From Acanthaster planci (Eukaryota; Echinodermata; Asteroidea; Valvatida; Acanthasteridae), in the NCBI RefSeq assembly GCF_001949145.1, contig NW_019091526.1, forward strand, positions 803,954-867,953: a stretch of DNA of 64,000 nucleotides, given 5' to 3'. A program made the translations under genes and the position numbers. Positions 1 through 12,652 of the stretch are shown piece after piece (the stretch's first letter is position 1; each line of letters starts with the position of its first letter). Under the pieces are notes generated by a model. The model was not told the origin of the DNA. It searched no databases and worked only from the letters and a program-made list of their open reading frames with translations.

Positions 1-758
1 CCGTTGAGTTGACATCACGCAGTTGTTGTCAGCAACGGTTACATAAAATATTAGAATCTTTTGTAAAAGTAGAATATTGCTTTATGTTTATTACCTATAA
101 ATTATTAAACCTTGCAAAATATTTTGATCTGTTTTATTGTGGTTTTTACCCCCAGACTACCATAAAATTTCAAACCGTAAATATTCATCTGCGTACAAGA
201 CTGCCGTGTTGCACTTTTCGTCATGTATTTTAGATTTGCGGAAGTGATGGGTCAATTTTGGCAGGATATTTCTCTTTTAAGTCAGGTGATTTTTCAGTTT
301 CTATAAATTGCTATACTAGCAAATATTTTTCAAAGCCCTTTTTCCAAGTCGGATTTTTAAAGAAGAAACTGAACGAAAAAAATATTACAAATTCTAAAAT
401 CTTTGCACGTTATTTTTCCTATCCAAGGGTTCCGGAAGCGCGCCATCATCAGGGGTCAACTTTCAGGCTCTATTGCCAAATGCAATCACACGTCAAGCTG
501 AAGACCGCGCATGTGAGTGCAAAAGACGTTGCCACTAATATATTCATAATTATGCACGCGTGCGCACAAATGGCGTTGGCGGCAGGAAGTTTGAGCGGGC
601 CATTGAAACGCACAGGGTGCGGATTTTGATGATCATTTTCTCTCAGGTTTCTGGCTTGTTTAGTTTTTTCTTCAGAAAATCCCATGAATTCGTTTTTGCT
701 ATGAGTGAAAAGGTCTATGCAACTGCATTCATGGCCCTATGGCTTCTCGGAGCAGTCT

Positions 759-811
759 GTTTGTTTGTTTGTTTGTTTGTTGGGGTGTTGGGGTGTTTGT
801 TTGTTTGTTTG
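759..811. repeat. GTTT microsatellite
   Basis: Two runs of the tetramer GTTT separated by a short G-rich interruption. The right copy of the duplication lacks it (around 7790), so the length differs between paralogous copies. Confidence 0.85.
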
Positions 812-1387
812 CTCTGTGTGGTGGACTGACATACCGTTCAAGAAATCATACCAGGAAATAACATCGGTTTTTGGCTATCCTCATGTAATATTTCCCACGA
901 ATCGCTGATGGGGAATAATTAAACGACAGGAAGCTTCACTGTAAAACCTGAGGACGTTTAAATTTGTTATAACACACCTTTTCCTGGCTCTTCATCCTGG
1001 TTAGCTGGAATACGGTCACGTGTGGTTCACTTATTAGGCTAGTACATGAATTTGGCATCAGCGTGACTCGACACGCGCCTAGACATTGCGCGTGCATCAA
1101 TTCCAGTGCAACGTTTGAAAGTACACGTTCCAGATCTGACTGAATTGAAACAGTTCAAACCCTGGAAAATTTCTTTTCCTAGTTGTATACAGTGACTGAA
1201 AATTAGACTGCGTCTATGAAAAATAATTAACCTTCAATGTTTTGGCAATTTTTAAAGTGCTATTGAAAGTTGAATTAAAACAGTTAAAACCCTGAAAGAA
1301 TATTTTTCTAGTTTGCGGTGTGTTATAAAACACATGGACTAGCCGAATTCGGTCAATATTGCACGCCCATGCCCCCTCGGGCCTGTA

Positions 1388-1405
1388 AGTGACCCGAAGG
1401 TCACT
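1388..1405. other. Small hairpin AGTGACC-CGAA-GGTCACT
   Basis: A perfect 7-bp stem around a 4-base CGAA loop, in a GC-rich stretch that also contains repeated CTTCGGGC-like words. In the right copy one stem base differs (GGCCACT), which breaks the pairing, so selection on the stem is not supported. Confidence 0.6.
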
Positions 1406-1780
1406 CACATTCCTTCGGGCACACAGACGTGCACTAGTGACCTAGTCCATCGACAGTCCGTATGTGTATAATAATGCCCCCTGAGAAGTGATAATGCCCG
1501 CTGCGTAAATCTCGCGCTGGCACATGGATACGAGACAGTTTAATCCGGTCTAATTCGTCAGCTGTCTGTGTGCACACGACGCGTTATCGACGCGCCACGC
1601 GCGCGCCAAGTTCATTGAAGGGGATTCTGTTTGACAGCTTTCAAAAGGGATATACCATAAAATGAACAGGGGGCTGGGGAAAATGAAAGTAACATTTTAG
1701 AACAAAATCGTTGGAAATCCATCACATGTTAACTTCTTTTGACTCTCTGACTAGAAGGTAATTATGAATGCGAACAATGA

Positions 1781-1809
1781 TAATGCCCGAGCCGCAGGCG
1801 AGGGCATTA
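1781..1809. other. GC-rich hairpin, stem TAATGCCC/GGGCATTA
   Basis: An 8-bp stem (1781-1788 with 1802-1809), a GA/GA internal loop, a GCC/GGC inner stem and a GCA loop. The words ATAATGCCC also occur near 1472 and 1489. Such a hairpin could mark a mobile-element end, but no element boundary was located. Confidence 0.65.
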
Positions 1810-2648
1810 GTAACGTCCATTCTTCTGAGCCTGTCTTCTAGCTCGTTTAAAACTGGCAAACCACATGATTATTTATTCCCTTAATAATGTGCTGTTAATA
1901 AACATTGCAACCTTTATAAACGTGTCAAAGTGTTCAAAGGTGTTAAAGTTTGTACACATGTTTATAGGCGTTTAAGTAATAAACACGCGAACGTATTTAT
2001 TATTACAAACCTAGCTTAGTGGTAAACACATGCAGATATTTAAAGATACTTTGCGTTTATTAAATAAAAATAGTGTGTTCAACATGTAAAGATGATGATG
2101 TGTTTATTATTAAATGTGTTAAAAGTGTTACAGATTTGCGCTTATAGACGTTAAACGCTTGGGATTTACAGTATAGACAGTATAGACAGGCACACGTGTA
2201 CATGTAGTTTGTAGTACTTTGACAAACGACATCGGGGTCTTCAATTTGGGGACCATCCCGGACTGTGGTAAAAAACGAGTAGTGTAAAGGATCTATGCAA
2301 GCCAGAGAAAAACAAACGAACGATTTTATGTCAAACTCCATGCCAACACGGAAAATCTTACTCCGATTACTACTGTAACAAGAACTATTTTGTCGGTGGA
2401 AAAAAGCAAGTTTCGTTGATAATACCGGCAAGGCATATAATAGTACTTGAATCTAAGATTACACTGAAAAACATTTCATGTACATATATGCAACTGAGGT
2501 CTATTATCACGGCGCCGCTTAGCACACAATTTCAAGCGAACAGCGGCTCTGCGTATTTCTTATTTACAGACAGTAAGCAGAAGGCACGCTTATACCACGG
2601 AGGAAAGTTTGGTTATTCAAGTGATGTAGCAATGAGAGAGAGGGTATA

Positions 2649-2992
2649 GCAAGTCAATTTTTGCAAGTCCAAGTCAAGTCTCAAATCATTTTGTGGAAGT
2701 CTAAAGTCAAGCACAAGTCATTTGATCCAGTCACAAGTCATTAGTCACAAGTCACTTGATCCAGTCATAAGTCATCTGATTACGGGTCAAGTCAAGTTTT
2801 CAGTGGAAGTCTAAAGCCAAGTCCGAAGTCAATTGATCCAGTCACAAGCCAAGTCGTAAGTCATTTGATCATGCCACAAGCCAAGTCACAAGTCATCTGA
2901 TCACAGGTCAAGTCAACTCACAAGTCAATTTGGTCTAAACACAAGCGAGTCACAAATCTTTTTGTCCAAGTATTCAAGTCACGTCGCATTTT
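2649..2992. repeat. AAGTCA-type minisatellite, left copy
   Basis: A degenerate array built from AAGTCA/CAAGTC words, often as CAAGTCATTTGATCCAGT-like units repeated with small changes over about 340 bases. It is flanked by non-repetitive DNA. No coding function is suggested. Confidence 0.85.
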
Positions 2993-4924
2993 ATCTAGCT
3001 GTAATGAGTAAACTGAGCCTGCAGGCATCAACTTTTGTTTGGAGGGGGACTAGACCCTTCGCACGTGCGTCACCTTTTAACTTTCACTGCTGCTGTTTCA
3101 TTTTTTACATGGGGGGGGGCTAAACAAAGGATGGGAGGGGGTTAAAACCCTCCCCAGCCCCTAGTAGAACTGCGACTGCAACTTAAGACTTTGCAAGTTT
3201 TAGGCAAATGAACTTAACTCGCTCGATTAGTTACATGTACACGTATGTACCTAAACTTTCCGGCGCGTGTTACAACAATTTCCACTATGTACTACATTTT
3301 CACAGTATTACATGTATTACATGATACCAAATGCTTGGCATTAATAACATGATTACACGAATGCCAGCTCTTTTATGGCCTTTTTGAGGGCTGAGGCCAA
3401 ACTTTGGGACTTTTTTACACACTTTTTAATCGAAGTGAAATGAAATACCCTTCTTGAAAATTTCTTTCACTATTTCTTCAAAAAAAAAGCTCCTTTTTGG
3501 GGGGGTGGATGGGCCCAATAGCATTTGCCCAATTGGAAACAAAACACAAAGAGTTATGCATTTTTCAAACTGACCAGATAACGAATTTGCTGTATACACA
3601 CTACCAATAGATCAGCCAAGCAGACTATCTCAATATTCGAGTGCCAAGACGTCGATCAGCACTACAGTTGCAAGTGGCCTGGCATTCGAGGCTTGACCCC
3701 TCCTTCCAAAAAAGGTTTGTGGGTTTTCACAAGCTCTTGCCAAGCCATGAACACATATACGGGGAAATATTACTTAAGCGAATTGAGGGCAATTTTGAAT
3801 ATTCGTATTGACAACATGAAAACTTGCCTTTCTAACAATAATATTGAATTCTTGTCGTTACAGACACTTCAAGTGATAAAGTATGTTTTCGACAAGACAC
3901 ACTTCATATAGAAAGGCAAGAAGGCTCTTGAATTATCTTTGGTTGGCAATACAGAGACAGAAAGCGCTAGAGGAAGTGAATTCGACATATAAAGACTTCT
4001 TTCAAATGTTATACCATTACATTTGTTTTCACTCCCGTATTAGGATATGTATGTCATTTGTACTTTATATAAAGGATTACTTCATCATGTGTGGATCTAC
4101 GAACCTTTTTTTCCTCGAACGAAATTCCAGCCGTCCACATTCTAAAACAAACAAAAATAATACAAGTCATGCACTTTCCTAGAATCTTGCAGTCTGTTTT
4201 TTTTTTAAATATATTATGGACGGTAATGGGGAAATTGTTGCTTGTTTTTTCTTCATGGGATTTAAGCTATTGTGGAAATAACTGTCTCAATCCTTCTCTT
4301 GCCACAGTTTATTGAACTTCGGTGTTTATTAATTAACATGTAAAATATAACAATAAAACTATTTGATTAAGAGAAGAGAAACAACACTTTGGACAGACCA
4401 AGCTGGTTCTTTTTACTGTCTCAGCTCCCAGTAAGTAATCAAGTTATTCTTGACGAGATGAGCAAAAATAAGGTCTGGAAAACGAGAATAATAATTGAAC
4501 AATTTTGTTTACATTTTCAAGTTTTTTTTTTCTGAAAGGTGAGCCTATTAATAATTCTTTATTGATTAATTCAATGAATGAAATAAGCATCTTCATTTGT
4601 TAAACAATTAACGATGATGTACAAAACAGAACACAGTTGCTGAACTTGAAGTCCGTACCACTTCAAGACTTGAGTGAAGTCTAGGGCTGGGACTGCCCTA
4701 AGTCGGCCGTGTGCCCGGCCGGCGCTGCAGCATGCAACTGGACAGTGACCTCCATTCCCCCAAAGGGGCACGTTTTATTTATTTAAAACAGCCACAGCCG
4801 TAACACCCGGACGCATCCTGGGCAGGCTTTGTACTAGTCTGAATCCCAGACAGAATTATCCTCATGGTGTTGAGGGAATCTTGTGAAGTTCTGGGAACCA
4901 GACTAACTGAACATGGTACCAAAG

Positions 4925-4960
4925 ATCGTATAGCGGCGCAGCTACGCGGCGCTACACGAT
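4925..4960. other. Long GC-rich hairpin, left copy
   Basis: The arms ATCGTATAGCGGCGC (4925-4939) and GCGGCGCTACACGAT (4946-4960) are complementary except for two positions, with a 6-base loop. Confidence 0.65.
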
Positions 4961-6965
4961 AAGTGTGATGGTACGTACGTAAAATATTGCACAAGATGTG
5001 GTAAACACTGTAAAACAGTTACGAATACTATTTGTAGGTCTTACCTAACACTGCTTTAACGTGTTGCCTTTTAATAAAAGACAGTACAGATTCGGCATTG
5101 AGGCACAAGTATACTCTTTGTTTCTCAACGTGGGTAACATACCAGGGAACAGTTCTACTAGTCTACTTTTTGTTATTTGGTACGTTTAACGGTTTATTAA
5201 TGTACGCCGTGACGCGACCTGATGATTTGTGTTCTAATATTTTTGTAATAACAACATTTTGTAATTTCAAAACCACACATGAGACATGAGATGAGGTATT
5301 TTTCCATTAGGCCTATTCCTTATTTGATTTCAATCTCCAGGTACAGACACTTTTAAAGTATAATACTGCCACACTACAACCAAAAGCCTTGCTGACACGT
5401 ACATGTACATGTATGGCTACTGGATGAGCTATAGCTACGCACTGTATATATGTATCTCATACTGTCATAGTCATACGATATATGAGTCATGTAGGTCTAT
5501 ACTTCCTGACATGCTTGAATAGTAAGGCACTACTGCCAGGGCCTACTGATTCCTGATGTTTCATGGTTCCTTATGCAACGGTAATTGAAAAGTGCCCTGC
5601 AATCGTACCAAAGCAAATGTCTCTTTGCGCTTTCTTGATCAAATCTTCCCCTTAAAAGCCCATGATAAAAGAGAACCTATAATATGAAACTACTGGGCAT
5701 GTGTGTCTTTTGGAGAGTGTAACCTACATTATTGGCAAAAAATGAGCTTTTTTCCACCATCGTGACTTATGAATCCCTTGATGATCCGCACACATCTGCA
5801 TTAATTGTGGTTCCCTGACCACAGATTTCCCTGATGTCTCTACATGTATATATAATCTTAACGAGAGTAGTCACAATTAATGGATCGGTTAATCCAAAGC
5901 AACATAAACACTTGTTACGCTGCGCCTTTTTTTGTCACGTGAAGTACGGCCACAGAATGCAGATGTGACTTACAGAACCACAACGATCGCTCTCGAACTT
6001 TCCAAAGCTCTTTTGTCTTATGTGCAAGCATGTGATAGCGGCAGAGCAAGATGTCTCACGGTGAGATTGATATGCGGATATATCGCCCTATCATGTGTTC
6101 ATTCTGGGCCAATGAACAGACAGTATGCAAGACAGAAGTATGACAAGTACATGTACGTTTGCAGGTAGGGATATATGTACATGTGCATACAAGCAGCCTA
6201 TCTGTACAGGTACACATATGCTTGACATGTATCACGCCATGCAGCAGTATGGACCATTGAGAATGAAAATAGCCTTGAGGTATATAGCTTGTGCATCACA
6301 TTAGGGAGGGCCCCCCTTTGTCACATATCGTGCTGGAAATACAAGGATAAACCAGTTCGAAATTTCGAAAACGCGGGGTTATTCGGGAACAAAACAAGAG
6401 TCTATACGTAGGACAGATCTCGCACGTACGTCCCATTGGGACAGGCGCTGTTGGAAAACTGAAATGATTCGCTAAAAGCAATCTTGGTAGCAGTGGGGGC
6501 GCACATGCTTTTAATAGAGCCTGAAAGTAAAAGGTCACGCATCGACTGAGCTTCCGGAACCCTTGCGTGGTCCTCCTATGGGGAGTTTACATTGGGCCAT
6601 CCTGCAAGATCGATATTTTTTGAAAAATAATTTCTTACTGAAACCACCCCATGAAACATTCAAGTTGGAATTTTGCCTTTGTCTTCCTCAAGTAATATTT
6701 TGGAAAACTCACCTAGAGATGGGTAAAAAACGAATTTTATTAACGACCTTTCACGTCCGGTGATATCGTACCTAGGTCTCCTTCTTTATGCACGTTTGTT
6801 TTCACTCGCTGTGCTTTCTGGAAAACGAGATTGTACAACCTTGCAAGGATTTTACCTACCTGCAGTCGATGGGTTCCAGATTCCGTTGAGTTGACATCAC
6901 GCAGTTGTTGTCAGCAACGGTTACATAAAATATTAGAATCTTTTGTAAAAGTAGAATATTGCTTT

Positions 6966-7112
6966 AAGGGCCCTTTTCAGAGGTGGCCCCAACCATTCCA
7001 ACAAAAGCCTCGCACCCAATACCCATTCTTTTGCGCGTGCCGTTGGAGCCCAGGTCTCGTGCATTTCGCGTGCAGGGGTGTGCCGGGGCATGTGAAAGTG
7101 GGGTGACCGATT
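6966..7112. repeat. Extra ~147 bp in the right duplication copy
   Basis: This segment interrupts the alignment with the left copy at base 85. It starts with AAGGGCCCTTTT and has no obvious target-site duplication, so insertion here or deletion in the left copy are both possible. Confidence 0.6.
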
Positions 7113-8324
7113 ATGTTTATTACCTTATAAATTATTAAACCTTGCACAATATTTTGATCTCTTTTTATTTTGGTTTTTACCCTCAGACCACCACAAAATT
7201 TCGAACCGTAAATATTCATCTGCGTACAAGACTGCCGTGTTGCACTTTTCGTCATGTATTTTAGATTTGCGGAAGTGATGGGTCAATTTTGGCAGGATAT
7301 TTCTCTTTTAAGTCAGGTAATTTTTAGTTTCTATAAATTACTTTACTAGCCAATTTTTTTTCAAAGCCCTTTTCCAAGTCGGATATTTTAAGAAGAAACT
7401 GAACGAAAAAATATTACAAATTCTACAATCTTTGCACGTTATTTTTCCTATCCAAGGGCTCCGGAAGCGCGCCACCATCAGGGGTCAACTTTCAGGCTTT
7501 ATTGCCAAATGCACTCACACGTCAAGCTGAAGACCGCGCATGTGAGTGCAAAAGACGTTGCCACTAATATATTCATAATTATGCACGCATGCGCACAAAT
7601 GGCGTTGGCGGCAGGAAGTTTGAGCGGGCCATTGAAACGTACAGGGGTGCGAATTTGGATGATCATTTTCTCTCAGGTTTTCTGGCTTGTTTAGTTTTTT
7701 CTTCGGAAAATCCCATGAATTCGTTTTTGCTATGAGTGAAAAGGTCTATGCAACTGCATTCATGGCCCTATGGCGTCTTCTCGGAGCAGTCTGTTTATTC
7801 GCTCTGTGTGGTGGACTGACATACCGTTCAAGAAATCATACCAGGAAATAACATCGGTTTTTGGCTATCCTCATGTAATATTTCCCACGAATCGCTGATG
7901 GGGAATAATTAAACGACAGGAAGCTTCACTGTAAAACCTGAGGACGTTTAAATTTGTTATAACACACCCTTTCCTGGTTCTTCATCCTGGTTAGCTGGAA
8001 TACGGTCACGTGTGGTTCACTTATTAGGCTAGTACATGAATTTGGCATCAGCGTGACTCGACACGCGCCTAGACATTGTGTGCGCATCAATTCCAGAGCA
8101 ACGTTTGAAAGTACACGTTCCAGATCTGACTGGGAATAGCGAAACCGAAGTTTAAGCCTAATCCGCCCGTTTCATAAACGCGTTAGGTACTGGTCTTGAA
8201 CAATTTTGACTGGTTATTGCACCCTCTTGAGGTTGTCCTGAATTGAAACAGTTCAAACCCTGGAAAATTTCTTTTCCTAGTTGTATACAGTGACTGAAAA
8301 TTAGACTGCGTCTATGAGAAATAA

Positions 8325-8522
8325 TTAACCTTCAATTTTTGGGCAATTTTTAAAGTGCTATTGAAAGTTGAATTAAAACAATTAAAACCCTGAAAGAATA
8401 TTTTTCTAGTTTGCGGTGTGTTATTAACCTTCAATGTTTTGGCAATTCTTAAAGTGCTATTGAAAGTTGAATTAAAACAGTTAAAACCCTGAAAGAATAT
8501 TTTTCTAGTTTGCAGTGTGTTA
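8325..8522. repeat. 99-bp tandem duplication
   Basis: A unit of about 99 bp beginning TTAACCTTCAAT occurs twice in tandem (8325-8423, 8424-8522). The left copy of the large duplication has it once (about 1228-1326), so this is a later local duplication. Confidence 0.85.
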
Positions 8523-8978
8523 TAAAACACATGGACTAGCCGAATTCGGTCAATATTGCACGCCCACGCCCCCTCGGGCCTGTAAGTGACCCGAAGGCCA
8601 CTCACATTCCTTCGGGCACACAGACGTGCACTAGTGACCTAGTCCAGCGACAGTCCGTATGTGTATAATAATGCCCCCTGAGAAGTGATAATACCCGCTG
8701 CGTAAATCTCGCGCTGGCACATGGATACGAGACAGTTTAATCCGGTCTAATTCGTCAGCTGTCTGTGTGCACACGACGCGTTATCGACGCGCCACGCGCG
8801 CGCCAAGTTCATTAAAGGGGATTCTGTTTGACAGCTTTCAAAAGGGATATACCATAAAATGAACAGGGGGCTGGGGAAAATGAAAGTAACATTTTAGAAC
8901 AAAATTGTTGGAAATCCACCACATGTTAACTTCTTTTGACTCTCTGACTAAAAAGGTAATTATGAATGCGAACAATGA

Positions 8979-9006
8979 TAATGCCCGAGCCGCAGGCGAG
9001 GGCATG
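8979..9006. other. Second copy of the TAATGCCC hairpin
   Basis: The paralogous hairpin in the right duplication copy. The stem is one or two pairs shorter because the right arm reads GGGCATGA; the inner GCC/GGC stem and GA/GA internal loop are unchanged. Confidence 0.6.
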
Positions 9007-9797
9007 AGTAACGTCCATTCTTCTGAGCCTGTCTTCTAGCTCGTTTAAGACCGGCAATTTTTTTTATTTATTCCCTTAATAATGTGCTGTTAATAAACAT
9101 TGCAACCTTTATAAACGTGTCAAAGTGTTTAAAGGTGTTAAAGTTTGTACACATGTTTATAGGCGTTTAAGTAATAAACACGCGAACGTATTTATTATTA
9201 CAAAGTGTTTAAAAACTTAGCTTAGTGGTAAACACATGCAGATATTTAAAGATACTTTGCGTTTATTAAATAAAAATAGTGTAATCAACATGTAAAGATG
9301 ATGATGTGTTTATTTTTAAATGTGTTAAAAGTGTTACAGATTTGCGCTTATAGACGTTAAACGCTTGGGATTTACAGTATAGACAATAGTGCACAGGCAT
9401 ACATGTACATGTATTTTGTAGTACTTTGACAAATGACGTCGGGGTCTTCAATTTGGGGACCATCCCGAACTGTGGTAAAAAAAAACGAGTAGTGTAAAGG
9501 ATCTATGCAAGCCAGAGTAAAACAAACGAACGATTTTATGTCAAACTCCATGCCAACACGGAAAATCTTACTCCGATTACTACTGTAACAAGAACTATTT
9601 TGTCGGTGGAAAATAGCAAGTTTCGTTGATAATACCGGCAAGGCATATAATAGTACTTGAATCTAAGATTACACTGAAAAACATTTCATGTACATGTATG
9701 CAACTGAGGTCTATTATCACGACGCCGAGACAGTAAGCAGAAGGCACGCTTATACCTCGGTTATTCAAGTGATGTAGCAATGAGAGGGAGGGTATAG

Positions 9798-10146
9798 CAA
9801 GTCAATTTTTGCAAGTCCAAGTCAAGTCTCAAGTCATTTTGTGGAAGCTAAAGCCAAGCACAAGTCATTTGATCCGGTCACAAGTCATTAGTCACAAGTC
9901 ACTTGATCCAGTCATAAGTCATCTGATTACGGGTCAAGTCAAATAACAAGTCAAGTTTTCAGTGGAAGTCTAAAGCCAAATCCGAAGTCAATTGATCCAG
10001 TCACAAGCCAAGTCGTAAGTCATTTGATCAAGCCACAAGCCAAGTCACAAGTCATCTGATCACAGGTCAAGTCAAGTCACAAGTCAAAGTTGGTCTAAAC
10101 ACAAGCGAGTCACAAATCTTTTTGTCCAAGTGTACAAGTCAAGTCG
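9798..10146. repeat. AAGTCA-type minisatellite, right copy
   Basis: The paralogous array in the right duplication copy. It has small unit gains and losses relative to 2649-2992, as expected for a slowly drifting minisatellite. Confidence 0.85.
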
Positions 10147-11840
10147 CATTTTGTCTAGCTGTAATTAGTAAACCGAGCCTGCAGGCATCAACTTGTGTTT
10201 GTTTTGTTTGGAGGGGGATTAGAACCTTCGCACGTGACGCCACCTTTTAACTTTCACTTCTGCTGTTTCATTTTTTACATGGGGGGGGGCTAAACAAAGG
10301 ATGGGAGGGGGTTAAAACCCTCCCCAGCCCCTAGTAGAACTGCGACTGCAACTTAAGACTTTGCAAGTTTTAGGCAAATGAACTTAACTCGCTTGATTAG
10401 TTACATGTACATGTACACGTATGTACCTAAACTTTCGCGTGTTACAACAATTTCCATGTGTACTACATTTTCACAGTATTACATGTACAGTGCATGTACA
10501 GAAATACTGCAGCAGCTGCCAATCGATACCAAATGCTTGCCATTAATAACATGATTACACGAATGCCAGCTCTTTTATGGCCTTTTTGGGGGCTGAGGCC
10601 CAACTTTGGGACTTTTTTACACACTTTTTAATCGAAGTTAAATGAAATACCCTTCATGAAAATTTCTTTCACTATTTCTTTAAAAAAAAGCTCCTTTTGT
10701 GGGGGGGTTGGATGGGCCCAATAGCATTTGCCCAATTGGAAACAAAAAACGACGAGTTATGCATTTTTCAAACTGACCAGATAACGAATTTGCTGTATAC
10801 ACACTACCAATAGATCAGCCAAGCAGACTATCTCAATATTCGAGTGCCAAGACGTCGATCAGCACTACAGTAGCAAGTGGCCTGGTATTCGAGGCTTGAC
10901 CCCTCCTTCCAAAAAAAGTTTGTGGTTTTTCACAAGCTCTTGCCAAGCCATGAACACATATACGGGGAAATATTACTTAGGCGAATTGAGGGCAAGTTTG
11001 AATATTCGTATTGACAACATGAAAACTTGCCTTTCTAACAATAATATTGAATTCTTGTCGTTACAGACACTTCAAGTGATAAAGTATGTTTTCGACAAGA
11101 CACACTTCATATAGAAAGGCAAGAAGGCTCTTGAATTATCTGTCGGTTGGCAATACAGAGACAGAAAGCGCTAGAGGAAGTGAATTTGACATATAAAGAG
11201 CTCTTTCAAATGTTATACCATTACATTTGTTTTCACTCTCGTATTAGGATATGTATGTCATTTGTACTTTATATAAAGGATTACTTCATCATGTATGGAT
11301 CTACGAACTATTTTTCCTCGAACAAAATTCCAGCTGTCCGCATTCTAAAACAAACAAAAATAATACATGCACTTTCCTAGAATCTTGCAGTCTGTTTTTG
11401 TTTTTTTAATTATATTATGGACGGTAATGGGGAAATTATTGCTTGTTTTTTTTTCATGGGATTTAAGCTATTGTGGAAATAACTGTCTCAACCCTTCTCT
11501 GGCCACAGTTTATTGAACTTCGGTGTTTATTAATTAACATGTAAAATATAACAATAAAACTATTTGATTAAGAGAAGAGAAACAACACTTTGGACAGACC
11601 AAGCTGGTTCTTTTTACTGTCTCAGCTCCCAGTAAGTAATCAAGTTATTCTTGACGAGATGAGCAAAAATAAGGTCTGGAAAACGAGAATAAAAATTGAA
11701 CAATTTTGTTTACATTTTCAAAGTTTTTTTCTGAAAGGTGAGCCTATTAATAATTCTTTATTGATTAATTCAATGAATGAAATAAGCAGCTTCATTTGTT
11801 AAACAATTAATGATGATATACAAAACAGAACACAGTTGCT

Positions 11841-12312
11841 GACACAAATCGGAAAGACCCGGCATTGCTTGGAGGAAATCTCACCTGAAACGTCGCATTC
11901 CACCTGCTGATTCGATTAAGTTTTACAGTCACGCTACAGTTAAAAAAGAACTGCACTTCCAATGCTGAACAAATTTGAAGCTTTATCGTCCTAGAAAATT
12001 AAACAGGGGTAAGGCTTCACGGGGACCTACTGGCCAGAAAGGACTCTAGGTTCACCTGTCACAACGAAAAGTGACACTCAGCCACACCCATTTTCTCTGT
12101 CCTATTTTTAAGGAACGAAAATTCACTACTGAGACAACTTTCATTTGTTTCTAGTCTCAGTAATGAAACCGTAATATAGGATTCTTCAGAAACGCGCCTG
12201 TGGCTCTGTAGCTCGCAACCCTTAGGAAAAATGTAAAGAGAAGACTAGGAAAAACTATTTAAAAATGTACAGTTTTTAACAAATGAAAGCGCGCTTTCAG
12301 ATGCAACTCGAC
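11841..12312. repeat. Extra ~472 bp in the right duplication copy
   Basis: It lies between bases homologous to 4642 and 4643 of the left copy. No terminal inverted repeat or coding frame was recognised. It may be an insertion here or a deletion from the left copy. Confidence 0.55.
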
Positions 12313-12612
12313 GAACTTGAAGTCCGTACCACTTCAAGACTTAAGTGAAGTCTAGGGCCGGGACTGCCCTAAGTCGGCCGGGCCGGCCGGGTGTGCCCGG
12401 CCGTTGCTGCAGCATGCAACTGGACAGTGACCTCCATTCTTCCATAGGGGCACGTTTTATTTATTTAAAACAGCCACAGCCGTAACACTCGGACGCATCC
12501 TGGACAGGCTTTGAATTAGTCTGGATCCCAGACAGAATTATCCCGATGGTGTTGAGGGAATCTTGTGAAGTTCTGGGAACCAGACTAAATGAACACGGTA
12601 CCAAAGATCCAA

Positions 12613-12652
12613 AGATCGTATAGCGGCGCCGCTGGGCGGCGCTATAAGATCT
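12613..12652. other. Long GC-rich hairpin, right copy
   Basis: The paralogue of the hairpin at 4925-4960. The arms are 18 bases (12613-12630 and 12635-12652) with two mismatches. The stem here is extended by an AGATC/GATCT pair, while other positions have changed. Confidence 0.65.

Larger units (their letters stand above)
1..6271. repeat. Left copy of ~7 kb tandem duplication (5' end outside window)
   Basis: From base 1 the sequence recurs almost unchanged from base 6883 onward, and the match runs in the same order to the end of this copy. Similarity stops at 6271, where the other copy stops at 13972 (both end in a GAGAATGAAAATA stretch). No protein-coding gene is convincing inside. The segment holds a GTTT microsatellite, an AAGTCA minisatellite and GC-rich hairpins. 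The simplest reading is a head-to-tail segmental duplication whose left copy began about 600 bases before the window. Confidence 0.9.

Noticed and set aside
4091-4315. Short frames inside both copies of the tandem duplication
   Set aside because: They are not conserved in length between the copies and show no domain; AT-rich non-coding DNA explains them.
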